A stretch of 44,081 bases of DNA from an uncultured Bacteroidaceae bacterium. GTDB lineage: Bacteria; Bacteroidota; Bacteroidia; Bacteroidales; Bacteroidaceae. Below are positions 1-7,688 of the stretch, piece after piece. How positions within the stretch are numbered: the first letter of the stretch is position 1; each line of letters starts with the position of its first letter. The position numbers and the translations under genes are program-made. The DNA is taken from NCBI GenBank assembly GCA_905234735.1, contig CAJOJA010000021.1, positions 1-44,081 of the forward strand, written 5' to 3'. The notes beneath the pieces are model-generated. The model was not told the DNA's origin. It did no database searches and worked only from the letters and a program-made list of their open reading frames with translations.

Positions 1-1
1 G

Positions 2-253
2 ACTGGCAAACTGACACATCAGGACTTGGGACAATTACAGATGTACGTGAATTACTATGACCGTTGCGAAAAACAGGAAGACGAGAATCCGACCATAGGT
101 ATACTTCTTTGCTCAGACAAGAACGACACCGTGGTAAAGATGGCTCTGCCCGAAGAAAACTCCACGATATTAGCCAGCAAGTATCAACTGTATCTACCAA
201 CAACAGAACAGCTGATTAAGGAGATTGACGAGGTAAAGCAACTCAATATCTGA
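2..253 (+). CDS. C-terminal part of YhcG/DUF1016-type PDDEXK nuclease (5' end outside window)
   Basis: The reading frame is open from base 2 and ends at the TGA at 251-253. The translated tail contains GKLTHQDLGQLQMYVNYYDR followed by ENPTIGILLCSDKND. These are the hallmarks of the C-terminal PDDEXK nuclease-like domain of the DUF1016/YhcG family. Members are found near restriction-modification genes and mobile elements, and their cellular role is not firmly established. The catalytic core and start lie left of the window, so whether the gene is intact cannot be judged. A TTG at 26 could mimic a start but lies inside the conserved motif. No terminator follows immediately; the next hairpin is at 411-437. 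Confidence 0.8.
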   Translation, partial: TGKLTHQDLGQLQMYVNYYDRCEKQEDENPTIGILLCSDKNDTVVKMALPEENSTILASKYQLYLPTTEQLIKEIDEVKQLNI

Positions 254-352
254 CGGAATTATCATATGCAGACTTTCTACTTGTAAAACAGCAACTTAAA
301 ACGCCCATATTTGTCCCATACAAACATAATCCTCTGATAATCAATTGGCGTC

Positions 353-448
353 AGATTTGAGGAGGTCAAATGAGACGCATAAGTAAAGACATAACAAAAC
401 ACTATCAAATGGCGTGTAGCTCAAAGAGTTACACGCCGTTTGCTTTTT
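353..448 (+). repeat. Repeat copy A: dyad ATTTGA-GGAGG-TCAAAT plus terminator-like hairpin
   Basis: This stretch shares ordered blocks with 26336-26500. The blocks are a 14-base identical segment (353-366), GTCAAATGA (365-373), the 16-base identical AAAGACATAACAAAAC (385-400), and a 12-bp hairpin with the same G.T wobble at the ninth pair (411-437). A T-rich run follows the hairpin, so the 3' part probably acts as a terminator. The rest of 254-664 is AT-rich and I see no gene in it. The small ORF at 370-573 runs straight through the hairpin and is not supported. Confidence 0.7.
411..448 (+). terminator. Rho-independent terminator in repeat copy A
   Basis: GGCGTGTAGCTC (411-422) pairs with GAGTTACACGCC (426-437) across an AAA loop with one G.T wobble. 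A T-rich tract follows to 448. It could end transcription of the YhcG-type gene or of a lost neighbour. Confidence 0.65.
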
Positions 449-664
449 ATGGGCTCATGTTTTCTATGTGCTTATTCAGCTTTTTTATGGCTTTTTGTTA
501 TATGAGTGTAGCACGACAAAAATGTCGACCAAGTTCGACTAATTACGACTTATCCATACTTATTACTACTTAAAAGTAGATGAGGTACAGGATGGTTTAC
601 TGACAAAATGCAAGTATAACATTTAGGATACATACTCATATTAACTAATAAAAGTAACAAAAAG

Positions 665-1076
665 ATGTCTAAATTAGGATTAGAAATCAAAAGGAAGTGT
701 AAATCTCCACTAGGGAAGCTGTAGCCATCTATGGTGTTGAACGTGATACGCTGTATCTGATGGTTCGCCGGGGTCAGATACCAAGTATCAACATTGGGGC
801 CAGACTCACAAGGATAAACCGTAAGGATCTGGAGAAAATGTTTGTAAAGCGGCCGATAGCCAAACACATCAAGGAAACGCATTGCCAAAGAAGTACAGTC
901 TCGAACCCGAGGACTGCTACACCATCGGAGAAGTCTGCGAGAAGTACCACATCAACGACAGTTCTGTGTGGGCTTACGTCAGGAAGTATTCTATTCCCTC
1001 TCGTCAGATTGGCAACTATGTGTATGTACCTAAAGAAGAAATTGATAACTTATATAAACCTAACATCCGCAGCTAA
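665..1076 (+). pseudogene. Broken helix-turn-helix (excisionase/MerR-like) DNA-binding protein gene
   Basis: Three pieces of one recognisable protein type lie in three different frames. The first (665-724) begins MSKLGLEIKRKCK, as I recall from the N-terminus of multi-HTH DNA-binding proteins in Bacteroidales mobile elements. The second (about 706-873) carries an excisionase-type HTH with EAVAIYGVERDTLYLMVRRG. The third (882-1076) carries another HTH with YTIGEVCEKYHINDSSVWAY. Stops at 700-702 and 722-724 and a frame change near 875 break the gene. The normal protein is several times longer, so internal sequence has been lost. Such proteins usually sit beside tyrosine recombinases, suggesting a former mobile element. 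Family assignment is moderate; the pseudogene state is clear if the family call holds. Confidence 0.6.
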
Positions 1077-1092
1077 TAATCTCAATAAAAAT

Positions 1093-1129
1093 GCAAGTGT
1101 CTGAATATGAAATTATAGCAGACACTTGC
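1093..1129. repeat. Perfect 11-bp inverted repeat (hairpin)
   Basis: GCAAGTGTCTG (1093-1103) is perfectly mirrored by CAGACACTTGC (1119-1129) around a 15-base AT-rich loop. It lies between the HTH remnant and the IS1380 remnant. It may be a terminator or an IS end structure, and the sequence does not decide which. Confidence 0.55.
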
Positions 1130-1192
1130 GTATGTCAGATTTTTCACTTATCTTTGTGCGTGCAAAAACAACAAAGAGCAAAAATCTGGCAT

Positions 1193-1593
1193 ATGGCTGC
1201 AAAAGTACAAATAAAAAATGAGAAATACATGCCTTACGGCGGTATTTATTTCGTGATTGGTGAATTTCTTCGCCAGATGGCTCCCGTCATAGACGGCTAC
1301 CTCGGCCTTCGCAGTACACTGATAGGCTACCAGTACAGCGAGATTTCGCTTGCCATGCTTTGTAACTTCTGCTGTGGCGGCGACCGTACGGAGGACATCT
1401 ACCGTGTACATGACATGATTGAACAGAAGCCCGGCCTCCGCATCTGCAGCCCCGACACCGTACTTCGTGCGATGACGGAGCTGTCAGTCGAGGACATGTC
1501 TACACGGCCCCGAGCGGCAAGGAGTACCGTTTCAACACGGCAGAGCGTCTGAACGGCCTGCTGGTGTATGCGGCCGTCAAGAGCGGGAGGTGA
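1193..1593 (+). pseudogene. IS1380-family transposase remnant, frameshifted and truncated
   Basis: The ATG at 1193 opens MAAKVQIKNEKYMPYGG, then LGLRSTLIGYQYSEI and a CCGGDRTEDI-like segment. This is the N-terminal signature of IS1380-family transposases of Bacteroidetes. Near 1499 the frame shifts: the family sequence continues in another frame as APSGKEYRFNTAERLNGLLV and stops at 1591-1593. The catalytic C-terminal part (normally more than 400 residues in total) is gone. The transposase promoter is still recognisable, with a -7 box TATCTTTG at 1149-1156 between inverted repeats at 1129-1144 and 1180-1195. The remnant runs directly into the truncated exported-protein gene at 1590. Confidence 0.8.
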
Positions 1594-2663
1594 GGGAAAC
1601 CCGCAAGCGTAACATTGGCGACGTAACTGCTAAGGGTGAAGTTGACTGGGGACGTGAGCAAAGAGTCTCGGTGAGCGACATCGGAAATCTGGAAGTTGGC
1701 GATAAGATTTCAATCTATGGTCACACTATTAATACGGGAAGGAACAGCCAGTACTCATTGCAAATTCTCCATTATGGTGAAATCGATTCCAAGGGACTTG
1801 CCTATGTTGATAATCATGGCTACCACGATATCTACGACCGCCTTACCTATTCTTACATTTCGGGGGCAACCAGGGAGTGGAAAGAATTTAATCCGAATAA
1901 TTATGAAGACGAATATGTTGTTCCCACGGCTTCAATGGCCGATGCAATACGCAAGAACACCTTCAGCGTGACAGGCTCCAACTTCTACGTCGATAGGATT
2001 CATGTGAACAGCAAGACGTTCGTATATCCTCAAAAAGTTGGCTCGCTGCAGTATGCCACCATGTGTGCACCCTATAATATCGAGATGCCCTATTCCGACG
2101 ACCTGCGGGCATACGCCATTACAGGCATTGATGGCAGGAACCTGATTCTTACGAAAGTACAGCGCATCCCGATGGGTGCCGCCGTAGTGCTCTTCAAGAA
2201 GAACAGCGTGACTGAAGAAGATTTCAATCTGCCCTGCTTTGATAACATCTCCCTGACCGAAGAAGAAAAGGCAGCCTTCGACAACAACCTCCTGATTGGT
2301 GACATCGTGAACAAGCAGGTGACTAATAACGACGATTACACCTGCTACATGCTGGCCTACAAAAAGCCGTTCGACAAGCCCGAGAAGGAAGTGGCTTTCT
2401 TCCGTGTGGAAGGTACCGTGACGGCAGGAGCCTACAAGTCGTATCTCCGACTCCCGAACAATCAGGTTCCGGCTGGTGCCAAATCATTCGGATTCGTGTT
2501 TGCTGACGACGTGGAATCCTCTGCCGATGCTATTCAGACCACAGGTATCCAGCAGGCTGAGACTAGCACCAGCGATGCCTATTATAACATCTGGGGCCAG
2601 AAGACGCTCCATCCTACTAAGGGATTGTATATTCGCAACAACAAGAAAATCATTATCAAATAA
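1590..2663 (+). pseudogene. 3' part of an exported Prevotella-type protein, 5' end lost next to the IS1380 remnant
   Basis: The frame is open for 357 codons but lacks a signal peptide and a credible start. It begins inside the transposase remnant, overlapping its last codons. The C-terminus, YYNIWGQKTLHPTKGLYIRN followed by basic residues, is the tail motif common on secreted or cell-surface Prevotella and Bacteroides proteins. I do not recognise a catalytic domain; the middle is beta-rich and resembles large exported proteins of unknown function. The most likely history is that an IS1380 copy inserted or recombined here and removed the promoter, signal peptide and N-terminal domains. A GTG at 1590 could start translation, but the product would stay in the cytoplasm. 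Confidence 0.6.
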
Positions 2664-2669
2664 AACAGT

Positions 2670-2873
2670 ATGAAAAGTAAGTATATTAGGCCACAGTTAC
2701 AGACTTTAGCGCTCGCCGGCGACCCTATTATGGATGAACCCGATTTGCACATTGCGTCAGGGGTGTTCAAAGAGGGCGACACCCAGTTAAGCAAGGAGAG
2801 CGACGACTTCTTCGAGGAAGAAGGAATCAGTGTCACACACGTTAGTCTCTGGGATGATTCAGAAGAAGAATAA
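2670..2873 (+). CDS. Small acidic protein, unknown function
   Basis: A 67-residue ORF starts 6 bases after the exported-protein remnant and ends before a strong terminator at 2916. It opens MKSKYIRPQLQTLALAGDPI, a pattern (basic start, 'Y..P....L') seen in many short Bacteroidales peptides encoded after exported proteins. The second half is very acidic (SDDFFEEEG, then DDSEEE at the end). There is no membrane segment and no recognised domain. It may be a co-expressed accessory peptide of the truncated gene upstream or, more speculatively, a precursor peptide. Function is unknown. Confidence 0.55.
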   Translation: MKSKYIRPQLQTLALAGDPIMDEPDLHIASGVFKEGDTQLSKESDDFFEEEGISVTHVSLWDDSEEE

Positions 2874-2915
2874 TTCAGTTATTATAACTCATTGTAAATA
2901 GTTTTTTCATTAAGT

Positions 2916-2947
2916 AAAAGCACCACGCTGTGAAGCGCGGTGCTTTT
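2916..2947. terminator. Bidirectional terminator
   Basis: AAAAGCACCACGCT (2916-2929) pairs with AGCGCGGTGCTTTT (2934-2947) around GTGA, with a single mismatch. T-runs exist on both strands. It separates the small plus-strand gene from the convergent GH2 gene ending at 2969. Confidence 0.85.
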
Positions 2948-2968
2948 AAATTTGTGCTTGTGTTAGGA

Positions 2969-5395
2969 TTATTTTGTAGTAATGACTATGACTCCTGTTT
3001 TCAGTCCGTCGCCGTTGGCTGTCAGACGGAGCGCTGAAGGCTCGCGGCTACTCTGTATCAGCACCTGTGCCAGCCCGTTGAAGGCCGGAATGCTGAATGC
3101 CCGGCAGTCTTTGTCTTTTGGATGGTCCTCGCCCATGTACTGCGGGTCGCCGTTGCCTGCGCCAATGATGCGGCCGTTGCCTTCAAGCGTGAACTTCAGC
3201 GTGTTGCAGGCGTCGGGCACCAGTCGGCCGTTCTGGTCGTGCAGCTCAATGGTCACCACACTCACATCCCTGCCGTCGGCAGTAATCATCTGGCGGTCGG
3301 TTTTCATCACAATCTTCGCTGCAGGCTTAGTGGTCTCTATCTTCTCGGTCAGTATGCGCTTGCCGTTTTTATAGCCCACGGCTACCACCTTGCCGGGCTG
3401 ATAGATGGCCTTCCACTTCAGGTGTCCGTTGCGGGGCATCGGCTGGCGGCCCAGCTTTTTGCCGTTCACCGTCAGTTCCACTTCGTCGCAGTTGCTGTAG
3501 GCCCACACTTCCACTTCCTCGCCCTCATGGCCCTGCAGGTTCCAATGGGGGAAGATGTGCAGCACGGGTTCGTCGGTCCACCACGATTTCAGATAGTAAG
3601 CCTCGTCCTTCGGGAATCCGCAATAGTCCAGAATGCCGAACTCCGAGTCGTGAGCGGGATAGCTGAGCGGGTTGGGCTCGCCCCGATAGTCGAAGCCTGT
3701 CCAGTAGAACAGTCCTGCAGCCCAGGGGCGTTCGTCGTAGAATTTCCATCCGCGCTCAATGATATTCTCATAGTTTTGTTCCATCGTGCGGTTCAGGCTT
3801 ACCATCCTGCCGGGATATTTCTCGTCTTTGAAATACCAGCCTCGCGTGCCGCAGCCGGTGGTCTCTTCCGTGCCCACAATCTTCCATGTGGGATTATTCT
3901 TCTTGCGGTTGTCCACATCGTTCTGCACGATATAGTTGAATCCCACCACGTCGAGTCCCTTTATCATCTCCCCGCCGCCGGCATTGGCAATGGTGGAGTG
4001 GCGCGTGGGGTCCAGCTGTCGGGTATATTCGCGCAAGGCTGCTGCGATGCGAGTGCCCTGAACGGTGTTTTCCATGCCCCATTCCTCGTTGCCGTTGCTC
4101 CACAGTATGATGCTTGGGTGATTGCGGTCGCGCTTGATCATCCGCTCCAGCAGTCGCGCGTGTTCCGCGTTGATGCCTGTCAGTCGGTTCTCGTCAATCA
4201 CGAGTATGCCCTCGCGGTCGCAGACATCCAGCAGGGCAGGCGTCATCGGGTTATGTGATGCCCGGTAGGCGTTGCACCCCATCTTTTTCAGCTGTCTGAT
4301 GCGCCACGCCTGCAGGGCATCGGGTATGGCGGCTCCCACGCCTGCATGGTCCTGATGCAGGTTCACGCCCTTCAGTTTCAGCGGCTGGCCATTCAGCAGG
4401 AAGCCGCGGTCGGCATCGAACTCAATGTCGCGTATGCCCGTGGTGGTTTCATACACGTCGGTCACACGGCCATCCACCTTCACCGTTGTCTCCATCTTAT
4501 ACAAGTAGGGGTCGGAGGGGCTCCATAGATGCGGGGCATTTAAGTTCATAGTTAAGAGTTCAGAGTTTAGAGTTTGCTTCGCCTTAAGCGTTACCGTCGA
4601 GGGTGCCGACTTGGCCACCTCCCGTCCGTCGACATCCAGCAGACGGTGGCTCACTTCACACTGTTGCGAGGTCAGCGAGTGGTTGTTCACCTCGGTCTCC
4701 ACATGGATGGTAGCCTTGTCGTAGGGCTGCTTCAGTTCGGCATACACGAATGTGCCAAAGGGCGCCACGCCTACGGCAGCCGTCTTCAGCAGCCACACGT
4801 CGCGATAGATGCCAGCTCCCTCATAGAACCACCCCTCTTCGAGTGTGGCATCGGCACGCACGCAAATCAGGTTGTCGCCGCCATAGTTCACATACTCCGT
4901 CACGTCATACACCTGCGTGGCATAGCCGCTGGGCTCGGTGCCCATGTAAAAGCCATTGAACCACACCTGCGCATTGCGGAAGATGCCGTCGAACTGCAGG
5001 GCGATATGCTTGCCAAGGTCACTGGCAGGGATATTTATCATCTTCCGGTACCATCCCACACTCGTTTCGGGATATTTATAGCCCACGGTCTTGTAGCCAT
5101 GTGAGTGGCTTGCCCCGTTGGCGTAGGGTAGGGTGGTAACCCAATCGTGCGGTACCCTTATCTCCTGCCATGCCGAATCATCGAACTTTGCCACATACGG
5201 TCCCTCGTTGTGTATCGAGTTGGCCTTCGTCAGGTAGTTGAAATACTCCGTGCCGCAGCCGAAGTCTTTCTTCGGGTCGGCAGCGTTGCCCAGTGCAAAC
5301 TTCCACCCCTCGTCGAGTCTGACAGTTTCACGCACATTCTGTGCGTTCATGCATGCAATGGCCATCCAGACCATCAAGATTGTCCATCTTCTCAT
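2969..5395 (-). CDS. GH2 beta-galactosidase, exported
   Basis: The 808-residue protein has a signal peptide (residues 1-18, ending near CMNA) and the full GH2 layout. A jelly-roll sugar-binding domain spans about 25-205, with VPHDW and a substrate-site GWFYEGAGIYRDVWL. An Ig-like domain spans about 210-325. The TIM barrel starts near 330 (GVNLHQDHAGVG; RASHNP; IDENRLTG). E437 in WSNGNEEW is the expected acid/base and E510 in IVGTEE the expected nucleophile. A DUF4982-like domain and a C-terminal Ig-like domain follow. These motifs fit GalB-type beta-galactosidases better than beta-mannosidases. The gene starts 12 bases after the GH27 gene, so the two are one operon. In a mannan locus it would remove beta-galactose from branches. 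Codons 274-285 are made of a heptameric repeat. Confidence 0.85.
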   Translation of the reverse strand: MRRWTILMVWMAIACMNAQNVRETVRLDEGWKFALGNAADPKKDFGCGTEYFNYLTKANSIHNEGPYVAKFDDSAWQEIRVPHDWVTTLPYANGASHSHGYKTVGYKYPETSVGWYRKMINIPASDLGKHIALQFDGIFRNAQVWFNGFYMGTEPSGYATQVYDVTEYVNYGGDNLICVRADATLEEGWFYEGAGIYRDVWLLKTAAVGVAPFGTFVYAELKQPYDKATIHVETEVNNHSLTSQQCEVSHRLLDVDGREVAKSAPSTVTLKAKQTLNSELLTMNLNAPHLWSPSDPYLYKMETTVKVDGRVTDVYETTTGIRDIEFDADRGFLLNGQPLKLKGVNLHQDHAGVGAAIPDALQAWRIRQLKKMGCNAYRASHNPMTPALLDVCDREGILVIDENRLTGINAEHARLLERMIKRDRNHPSIILWSNGNEEWGMENTVQGTRIAAALREYTRQLDPTRHSTIANAGGGEMIKGLDVVGFNYIVQNDVDNRKKNNPTWKIVGTEETTGCGTRGWYFKDEKYPGRMVSLNRTMEQNYENIIERGWKFYDERPWAAGLFYWTGFDYRGEPNPLSYPAHDSEFGILDYCGFPKDEAYYLKSWWTDEPVLHIFPHWNLQGHEGEEVEVWAYSNCDEVELTVNGKKLGRQPMPRNGHLKWKAIYQPGKVVAVGYKNGKRILTEKIETTKPAAKIVMKTDRQMITADGRDVSVVTIELHDQNGRLVPDACNTLKFTLEGNGRIIGAGNGDPQYMGEDHPKDKDCRAFSIPAFNGLAQVLIQSSREPSALRLTANGDGLKTGVIVITTK
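4541..4575. repeat. Five-unit heptamer repeat inside the GH2 coding sequence
   Basis: Five consecutive 7-base units (TAAGTTC, ATAGTTA, AGAGTTC, AGAGTTT, AGAGTTT on the plus strand) fill this stretch. It encodes residues 274-285 of the beta-galactosidase, at the edge of the second Ig-like domain. Such heptad tracts are more usual between genes in Prevotella. A 7-base unit is out of phase with codons, so loss or gain of one copy would shift the frame. Confidence 0.7.
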
Positions 5396-5407
5396 TTCCG
5401 TAACATT

Positions 5408-6640
5408 TTATTTTATTAAACGATAGGCAATCACGTCGTGGGCCTTAACGGTCAGCTTGCGGTCCGTCTTGCTCTTCCTGTTGGTCTTGCCCTCCATCTT
5501 GTGCGTCCACAGGTTGTACACTTTATACACCACGGCGTCGAAGTTGGTACTCAGCTTGCTCACCTGCGTGTCCGTCAGGTTGAAGTCCTGCCAGTTCAAT
5601 TCGCAGGCAATGTCCTTTTTCGTGGGGTTGAGGATTGTGAAAGCCCAGTCGCCACCGGCCAGAGGCTTAAACCAGAACTGCAGGCCGCCGCGGTCGCAGT
5701 AGTGCAGACCCTGAATGCCCAGCGTGTCCTGGTCGATGGCTATCATTTCCTTGTTCATGATGATGTTGCGCGTGGCCTCGCTCATCGAGCGCAGGTCGTT
5801 GCCCAGTATCAGTGGACTGGCCATCATGCACCACATGGTGAAGTGGGCGCGGTCCTCGTTCTCGGTCATGCCGTTACCTACTTCCAGCATGTCGGGGTCG
5901 TTCCAGTAGCCACGGCCGGCATACTGTCGTAGCGAGTCGTTCAGCTGTATGCACTGCATCACGCCGAACTGGCTGTAGCCTGGGAAGACGCGCAGCGAGT
6001 CGAAACTGCACCAGATGTCGGGCGTCGTGCGCCACGAGTGGCCTATCTCCCTTGCCCATTTCCACGGGTGGCTGCTGCCCCATTCGCACATGCTCAGGAA
6101 GATGGGTCGTCCGGCCGAGCGCAGCGCGTCGCTGATCAGCTGGTAGGCTCCCTCGGGATTCACGTTCGTGGTGTTGCACCAGTCGTATTTCAGGTAGTCC
6201 ACCCCCCATCGTGCATACTGGATGGCATCCTGATACTCGTGGCCAAGCGAGCCCGGCATGCCGGCACACGTTTCCGTTCCCGCATCGCTGTAGATGCCCA
6301 GCTTCAGCCCGCGACTGTGCACATAGTCGGCCACTGCCTTCATGCCGTTGGGAAACTTCTTCGCGTCCGCCTGTATAAAGCCGTCGGCATCGCGCTTCCC
6401 GTGCCAGCAGTCGTCGACATTAATATAAGTATAGCCCGCATCGCGCAAGCCTGTCTCCACCATCGCGTCAGCAATACCCTTGATAATGTCCTCCGTGATG
6501 TTGCCCTGAAACTTGTTCCATGTACTCCATCCCATCTGCGGCGTGTCGGCCAGATGTTCCCATTTCTGTGCCTTTACAGGCAATGCCGTCAGGGCGAGCA
6601 TGCCGCCCACGATGGCCATTCTGCTAATAAACTTTTTCAT
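5408..6640 (-). CDS. GH27 alpha-galactosidase, exported
   Basis: The 410-residue protein starts at MKKFISRM with a signal peptide ending near VKAQ. A further in-frame ATG at 6670 would place non-signal residues first and is less likely. Family motifs appear in order: TPQMGWSTWNKF; YINVDDCWHG; LGIYSDAGTETCAG; D153 of YLKYDWCN as nucleophile; D208 of SWRTTPDI at the acid/base position; and WNDPDMLEVG. The C-terminal beta-sandwich is complete and length is normal for GH27. It should release alpha-1,6-galactose from galactomannan oligosaccharides, probably in the periplasm. It is the first gene of a two-gene operon with the GH2 beta-galactosidase. Confidence 0.93.
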   Translation of the reverse strand: MKKFISRMAIVGGMLALTALPVKAQKWEHLADTPQMGWSTWNKFQGNITEDIIKGIADAMVETGLRDAGYTYINVDDCWHGKRDADGFIQADAKKFPNGMKAVADYVHSRGLKLGIYSDAGTETCAGMPGSLGHEYQDAIQYARWGVDYLKYDWCNTTNVNPEGAYQLISDALRSAGRPIFLSMCEWGSSHPWKWAREIGHSWRTTPDIWCSFDSLRVFPGYSQFGVMQCIQLNDSLRQYAGRGYWNDPDMLEVGNGMTENEDRAHFTMWCMMASPLILGNDLRSMSEATRNIIMNKEMIAIDQDTLGIQGLHYCDRGGLQFWFKPLAGGDWAFTILNPTKKDIACELNWQDFNLTDTQVSKLSTNFDAVVYKVYNLWTHKMEGKTNRKSKTDRKLTVKAHDVIAYRLIK

Positions 6641-6723
6641 TATTCGTCTTTTGGTTACATAATTGTACATTATTTATGATTGTATATTTTGTCTCGTATT
6701 TCGGTATCGTCTGTTTTTCGTTA

Positions 6724-6753
6724 CAAATATACACCTTTTTTTTAAATTGCCAA
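6724..6753 (-). promoter_or_regulatory. Promoter of the GH27-GH2 operon
   Basis: On the minus strand a -7 box TATATTTG (6731 to 6724) is preceded by TTGG (6753 to 6750) with an 18-base spacer, close to the Bacteroidetes vegetative consensus. A possible HTCS half-site lies immediately upstream at 6756-6768. Confidence 0.6.
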
Positions 6754-6755
6754 TA

Positions 6756-6839
6756 CTCTTATGTGTTATTTCCGTTCTTGCGTGCCATAATTTTCCAGTG
6801 CATATTCCTGAATGTTTTTTTCTGACGCCCTTATGTGTC
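6756..6839. promoter_or_regulatory. Possible HTCS half-sites upstream of the GH27-GH2 operon
   Basis: CTCTTATGTGTT (6756-6767) and CCCTTATGTGTC (6828-6839) share the core CTTATGTGT. The second matches 10 of 12 positions of the operator arm CCCATTTGTGTC found upstream of susC. The rest of 6641-7040 is AT-rich with no gene visible. Confidence 0.35.
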
Positions 6840-6964
6840 TAATTATTCTTGATGACTTTCGCATGTCCAATCAACATTAGAATAAATGAAGGCTGATTAC
6901 CGATGGTAGAAAAATATAATACAAATAAAGGAGGGCAACGGCCTCGGTTCTGAATATTATTTTG

Positions 6965-6972
6965 TATCTTTG
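6965..6972 (+). promoter_or_regulatory. -7 box upstream of the GH51 remnant
   Basis: TATCTTTG matches the Bacteroidetes TAnnTTTG box and lies about 70 bases before the remnant's start. No clear -33 element is visible. Confidence 0.4.
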
Positions 6973-7040
6973 TTGCCAAATACACTACTTGTGGTATTTA
7001 TACCCGGTTGGCAAAACTATTAAGATATAATTCAATAATA

Positions 7041-7600
7041 ATGCGAAATAATATGAACTACAAGAAAATGCTTATCATGGCCAGCTGTGCCGTCGTTGCG
7101 GCAGCAGTCAGGGCACAAGTGACGATAGACATTGATGCACAGCAGCGTGGGCCGGAGGTGAGCCGGATGCTCTATGGCATCTTCTATGAAGACATCAACC
7201 ACGCTGCCGACGGCGGCATCTATGCCGAACTGATACGCAACCGCTCGTTTGAGGACGGCCCTCGCTTTGGCGCACCTGCCGACATGCAGGGATGGTCGAC
7301 GTATGCTGCGGCTCCCTCGCAACTCACGGCCAAACTGATTCAGCCTTCGAAGAAGACACCGCTGCTGAATGCCGTGCAGCTGGCTGAAGACTTGGGAGCC
7401 AAAACGCTCTATGTGGTGAATGTGGGAATATGGCATGGGGCGATGACGACCCAAAGTGGAACAGCAAACTCCCCGTTGACCTGCTTGACGTGCCCCCCTA
7501 CTCGCTGAACATCGTCAGGATAAAAAGCTGCCGATAGGCATACACCTGTATTTCACACCCCGCAATTTGAAGATAAAACCAGTGGCCGATGGGGGAAATA
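7041..7600 (+). pseudogene. GH51 alpha-L-arabinofuranosidase remnant
   Basis: From ATG 7041 (or 7053) a signal peptide ending AVRAQ precedes RMLYGIFYEDINHAADGGIY and AELIRNRSFEDGPRFG, the clear N-terminus of Bacteroidetes GH51 arabinofuranosidases. After about 130 residues the frame breaks near 7440. Another frame then reads DDDPKWNSKLPVDLLDVPPY followed by SLNIVRIK, and stops soon after. This last part resembles the final strand of a GH51 C-terminal beta-sandwich, so the gene may have lost its whole catalytic middle (family length is about 650 or more residues). No catalytic glutamates remain. It sits between the two minus-strand PUL operons and has its own -7 box, so it was probably once part of this locus. 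Confidence 0.8.
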
Positions 7601-7603
7601 AAC

Positions 7604-7628
7604 GAAGGGCGCAATCACTGCGCCCTTC
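7604..7628. terminator. Terminator between the GH51 remnant and the main PUL operon
   Basis: GAAGGGCGCA (7604-7613) and TGCGCCCTTC (7619-7628) form a perfect 10-bp stem with loop ATCAC. T-rich sequence lies on either side. It can end both the remnant and the convergent seven-gene operon. Confidence 0.8.
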
Positions 7629-7688
7629 ATTCTGATCAACTATTACTAACTAACTACTAACCATGTATGATTTATAAAGCTTTTTGTG

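Noticed and set aside
370..573. Small ORF in repeat A
   Set aside because: It runs through a terminator hairpin, has no family, and the equivalent frame is broken in repeat B.
3122..4258. Long plus-strand ORF opposite the GH2 gene
   Set aside because: It is antisense to a clear family gene; its length reflects codon bias of the real strand. The same holds for 13879-15174, 10904-12061 and 27570-28796.
2969..5395. GH2 enzyme as beta-mannosidase
   Set aside because: The DENRLTG, GNEE and DUF4982-type features match GalB beta-galactosidases better, although the mannan context made mannosidase tempting.
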